From: Sulfolobales archaeon HS-7
GTDB taxonomy: Archaea > Thermoproteota > Thermoprotei_A > Sulfolobales > Sulfolobaceae
DNA length: 64,000 nucleotides
Direction of reading: 5' to 3'
Assembly: GCA_019704295.1 (NCBI GenBank)
Contig: AP024596.1
Location: 186,001 to 250,000 of the forward strand
Shown: piece after piece, positions 62,935 through 64,000 of the stretch
How the letters are laid out: the number at the start of each line of letters is the position of its first letter
Position numbering within the stretch: the stretch's first letter is position 1
The notes under the pieces: model-generated
Seen by the model: the letters and a program-made list of their open reading frames with translations, nothing else
Database searches by the model: none
What the model was told of the DNA's origin: nothing
Position numbers and translations under genes: made by a program

Positions 62935-63948
62935 ATGGTAACGGTAATTCTCGGAGGGGGTTTCGCAGGAGTATCGGCGAAACTGAGATGTAGAGAGTGC
63001 GTACTAGTTGATAAGAGTGACTATTTCATCAATACTAGTAAACTGGTTGATGTCGTGGAAGGTAAAAACCCAGAATACTGTAAGATAAAGAGAAGGGCTG
63101 ACATCCAAGCGGAAGTGATCTCTGTTAACTACAGGGAGAGGAAAATAGTCATAAGTGAGGGACAGTTGCATTACGATAAATTAATTGTAGCTCTGGGATA
63201 CGTCCAAGACGTCTCCAGGATTAAGGGGGCAGAGAAGTTCGGGTACAGACTGTCAACAATGGAGGAAGCAATGAAACTTAGGGAGTTAAACAGGAAGGAT
63301 AAAACCGCAGTTATCATTGGTGGAGGTTCCCTTGGAGTTGAGCTAGCAGGAGTATGGAAGGGGAAAGTTAAGATCGTAGAAGGAGGAAAGGGATTAGTAT
63401 CATTCCTTGGTAGCGAAGTTTCAAAATACGCTGAGAAGAAATTAACGGAGAGCGGAGGTGAGGTGATAGTGGATGCACAGGTAGAGGAGGTTAAGGAAAG
63501 GGAGTTAGTAACTAGTCAGGGAACAATTCCTTATGACGTGTTAATCATTACAATAGGGATTTCTCCAAGTCCATTAATTAAAAATTCAGGGTTTCAGAAC
63601 AAGGGCGGTAGGATGTTAGTCGATAAATACCTTAGATCGATTGACGACGAGAACGTATTTGGAGTTGGTGATTGTGCCGTCGGAAACGATTACTTCTGGC
63701 CGATGTCTGCACAAATAGCGTTACAATCCGGTGAGATCGCTGCCCAAAACATTATGGGAAAGAATATCGAATTTACACCAAAACAAGAAGCGGTGGTTCT
63801 AAGGATTGGCCAAGAATACTTTGGGACTTTTAGAGGGAAGTTCGTTCAAGGTAAAACTGCATCTCTACTCAAACATTTAGCGATTATTAACAGCAACTTC
63901 AGGGCTTCCCTTTCCAACTTCACGCAGTTAACTGCACCTGTGACATAA
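62935..63948 (+). CDS. FAD-dependent NAD(P)H dehydrogenase/SQR-like flavoprotein
   Basis: A 337-residue type-II-NADH-dehydrogenase-like flavoprotein. The first dinucleotide fold opens VTVILGGGFAGVSA; the second is VIIGGGSLGVELA (residues about 124-136). The C-terminal FAD motif is NVFGVGDCAV. The Cys pattern is not that of SQR. It is smaller than usual (about 400), with a shortened N-terminal fold. Probably a quinone reductase at the membrane surface. 30 nt separate it from MscS. Confidence 0.75.
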   Translation: MVTVILGGGFAGVSAKLRCRECVLVDKSDYFINTSKLVDVVEGKNPEYCKIKRRADIQAEVISVNYRERKIVISEGQLHYDKLIVALGYVQDVSRIKGAEKFGYRLSTMEEAMKLRELNRKDKTAVIIGGGSLGVELAGVWKGKVKIVEGGKGLVSFLGSEVSKYAEKKLTESGGEVIVDAQVEEVKERELVTSQGTIPYDVLIITIGISPSPLIKNSGFQNKGGRMLVDKYLRSIDDENVFGVGDCAVGNDYFWPMSAQIALQSGEIAAQNIMGKNIEFTPKQEAVVLRIGQEYFGTFRGKFVQGKTASLLKHLAIINSNFRASLSNFTQLTAPVT

Positions 63949-64000
63949 GTTCTTTAAACGTCTTGTGAAAGTCCCTCAATGCAGCGTTAAAGCTCTCTCT
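63920..64000 (-). CDS. Partial ORF at the window edge
   Basis: On the minus strand 26 codons are open from the edge to TGA at 63920-63922, reading RESFNAALRDFHKTFKELMS then QVQLTA. It would be the C-terminus of a convergent gene overlapping the preceding one by 29 bp. Too short for identification. Confidence 0.35.
   Translation of the reverse strand, partial: RESFNAALRDFHKTFKELMSQVQLTA

Noticed and set aside
1..64000. Search for tRNA, rRNA, CRISPR arrays and a replication origin
   Set aside because: No cloverleaf-like GC-rich segment, no regularly spaced 24-30-bp repeats and no cdc6/orc gene or ORB-like cluster were found by eye.

Overview
The window is a chromosomal segment of a thermoacidophilic crenarchaeon of the order Sulfolobales. 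I infer this from the gene content: thermopsin-like protease, sulerythrin-type rubrerythrin, DoxB/DoxC/DoxE terminal oxidase, TusA/DsrE/SQR-like sulfur genes, VapBC and HEPN-MNT pairs, archaeal-type ATPases and Sulfolobus-style IS relics. Lead genes also have a TATA box about 25 nt before the start codon (leaderless mRNAs), while downstream operon genes use ATGA/GTGA overlaps. Genus is not determined. I saw no rRNA, tRNA or CRISPR array.

Layout. 1-5.1 kb: end-truncated NDP-forming acyl-CoA synthetase, a hidden 34-codon ORF divergent from an ABC transporter pair, then a decayed IS5-like transposase. 5.1-6.4 kb: an intact orphan CARF-HEPN ribonuclease (Csx1). 6.5-10.5 kb: an aromatic (4-hydroxyphenylacetate/homoprotocatechuate type) ring-hydroxylation and meta-cleavage operon. 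10.5-17.5 kb: a repeat-rich accessory zone with MITE-like elements, an IS607-type tnpA/tnpB ruin, a perfect 197-bp inverted repeat bracketing a secreted-protein gene, and a HEPN-MNT module whose HEPN gene has a nonsense codon. 17.5-19.9 kb: coiled-coil nuclease-like protein and an archaeal ATPase with a tandem palindromic operator.

20.2-25.1 kb: sulfur module (TusA, SQR-like, DsrE, DUF1641) convergent with an oxidative-stress/redox module (DUF3501, Fe-S oxidoreductase, sulerythrin). 25.2-27.8 kb: BtuFDC/FecBCD-like metal-chelate uptake genes with the same palindrome in front of two of the three genes. 28.1-31.9 kb: FAD oxidoreductase, ICMT-like methyltransferase, acetyltransferase, a micro-ORF under a perfect palindrome. 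31.9-36.2 kb: peptide catabolism operon (M1 aminopeptidase, M20 peptidase, eIF2B-like protein). 36.6-38.9 kb: VapBC and thermopsin. 39.4-42.6 kb: orphan ABC ATPase, CruF-like membrane protein, cupin, gene relics.

42.6-46.9 kb: terminal quinol oxidase genes split into divergent doxB and small-gene/doxC/doxE units. 47-49 kb: TPR-Ser/Thr kinase. 49.3-50.6 kb: broken AAA/DUF4143 ATPase, again with tandem palindromes at its promoter. 51.1-54.8 kb: a second DUF1641 protein with a perfect 290-bp internal direct repeat, a PIN-like protein and an oligopeptide-binding protein. 55.1-61.1 kb: acyl-CoA metabolism (amidohydrolase, acyl-CoA dehydrogenase, two AMP-forming CoA ligases). 61.4-64 kb: MITE, small protein, MscS channel, NDH-2/SQR-like flavoprotein.

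The most unusual features are the family of about 161-bp palindromic elements (one copy keeps a perfect 8-bp target duplication), the 197-bp inverted repeat, the tandem palindromes at two ATPase promoters, the face-to-face promoters at 1.8 kb, and the orphan Csx1 that still overlaps the tail of a lost upstream gene.
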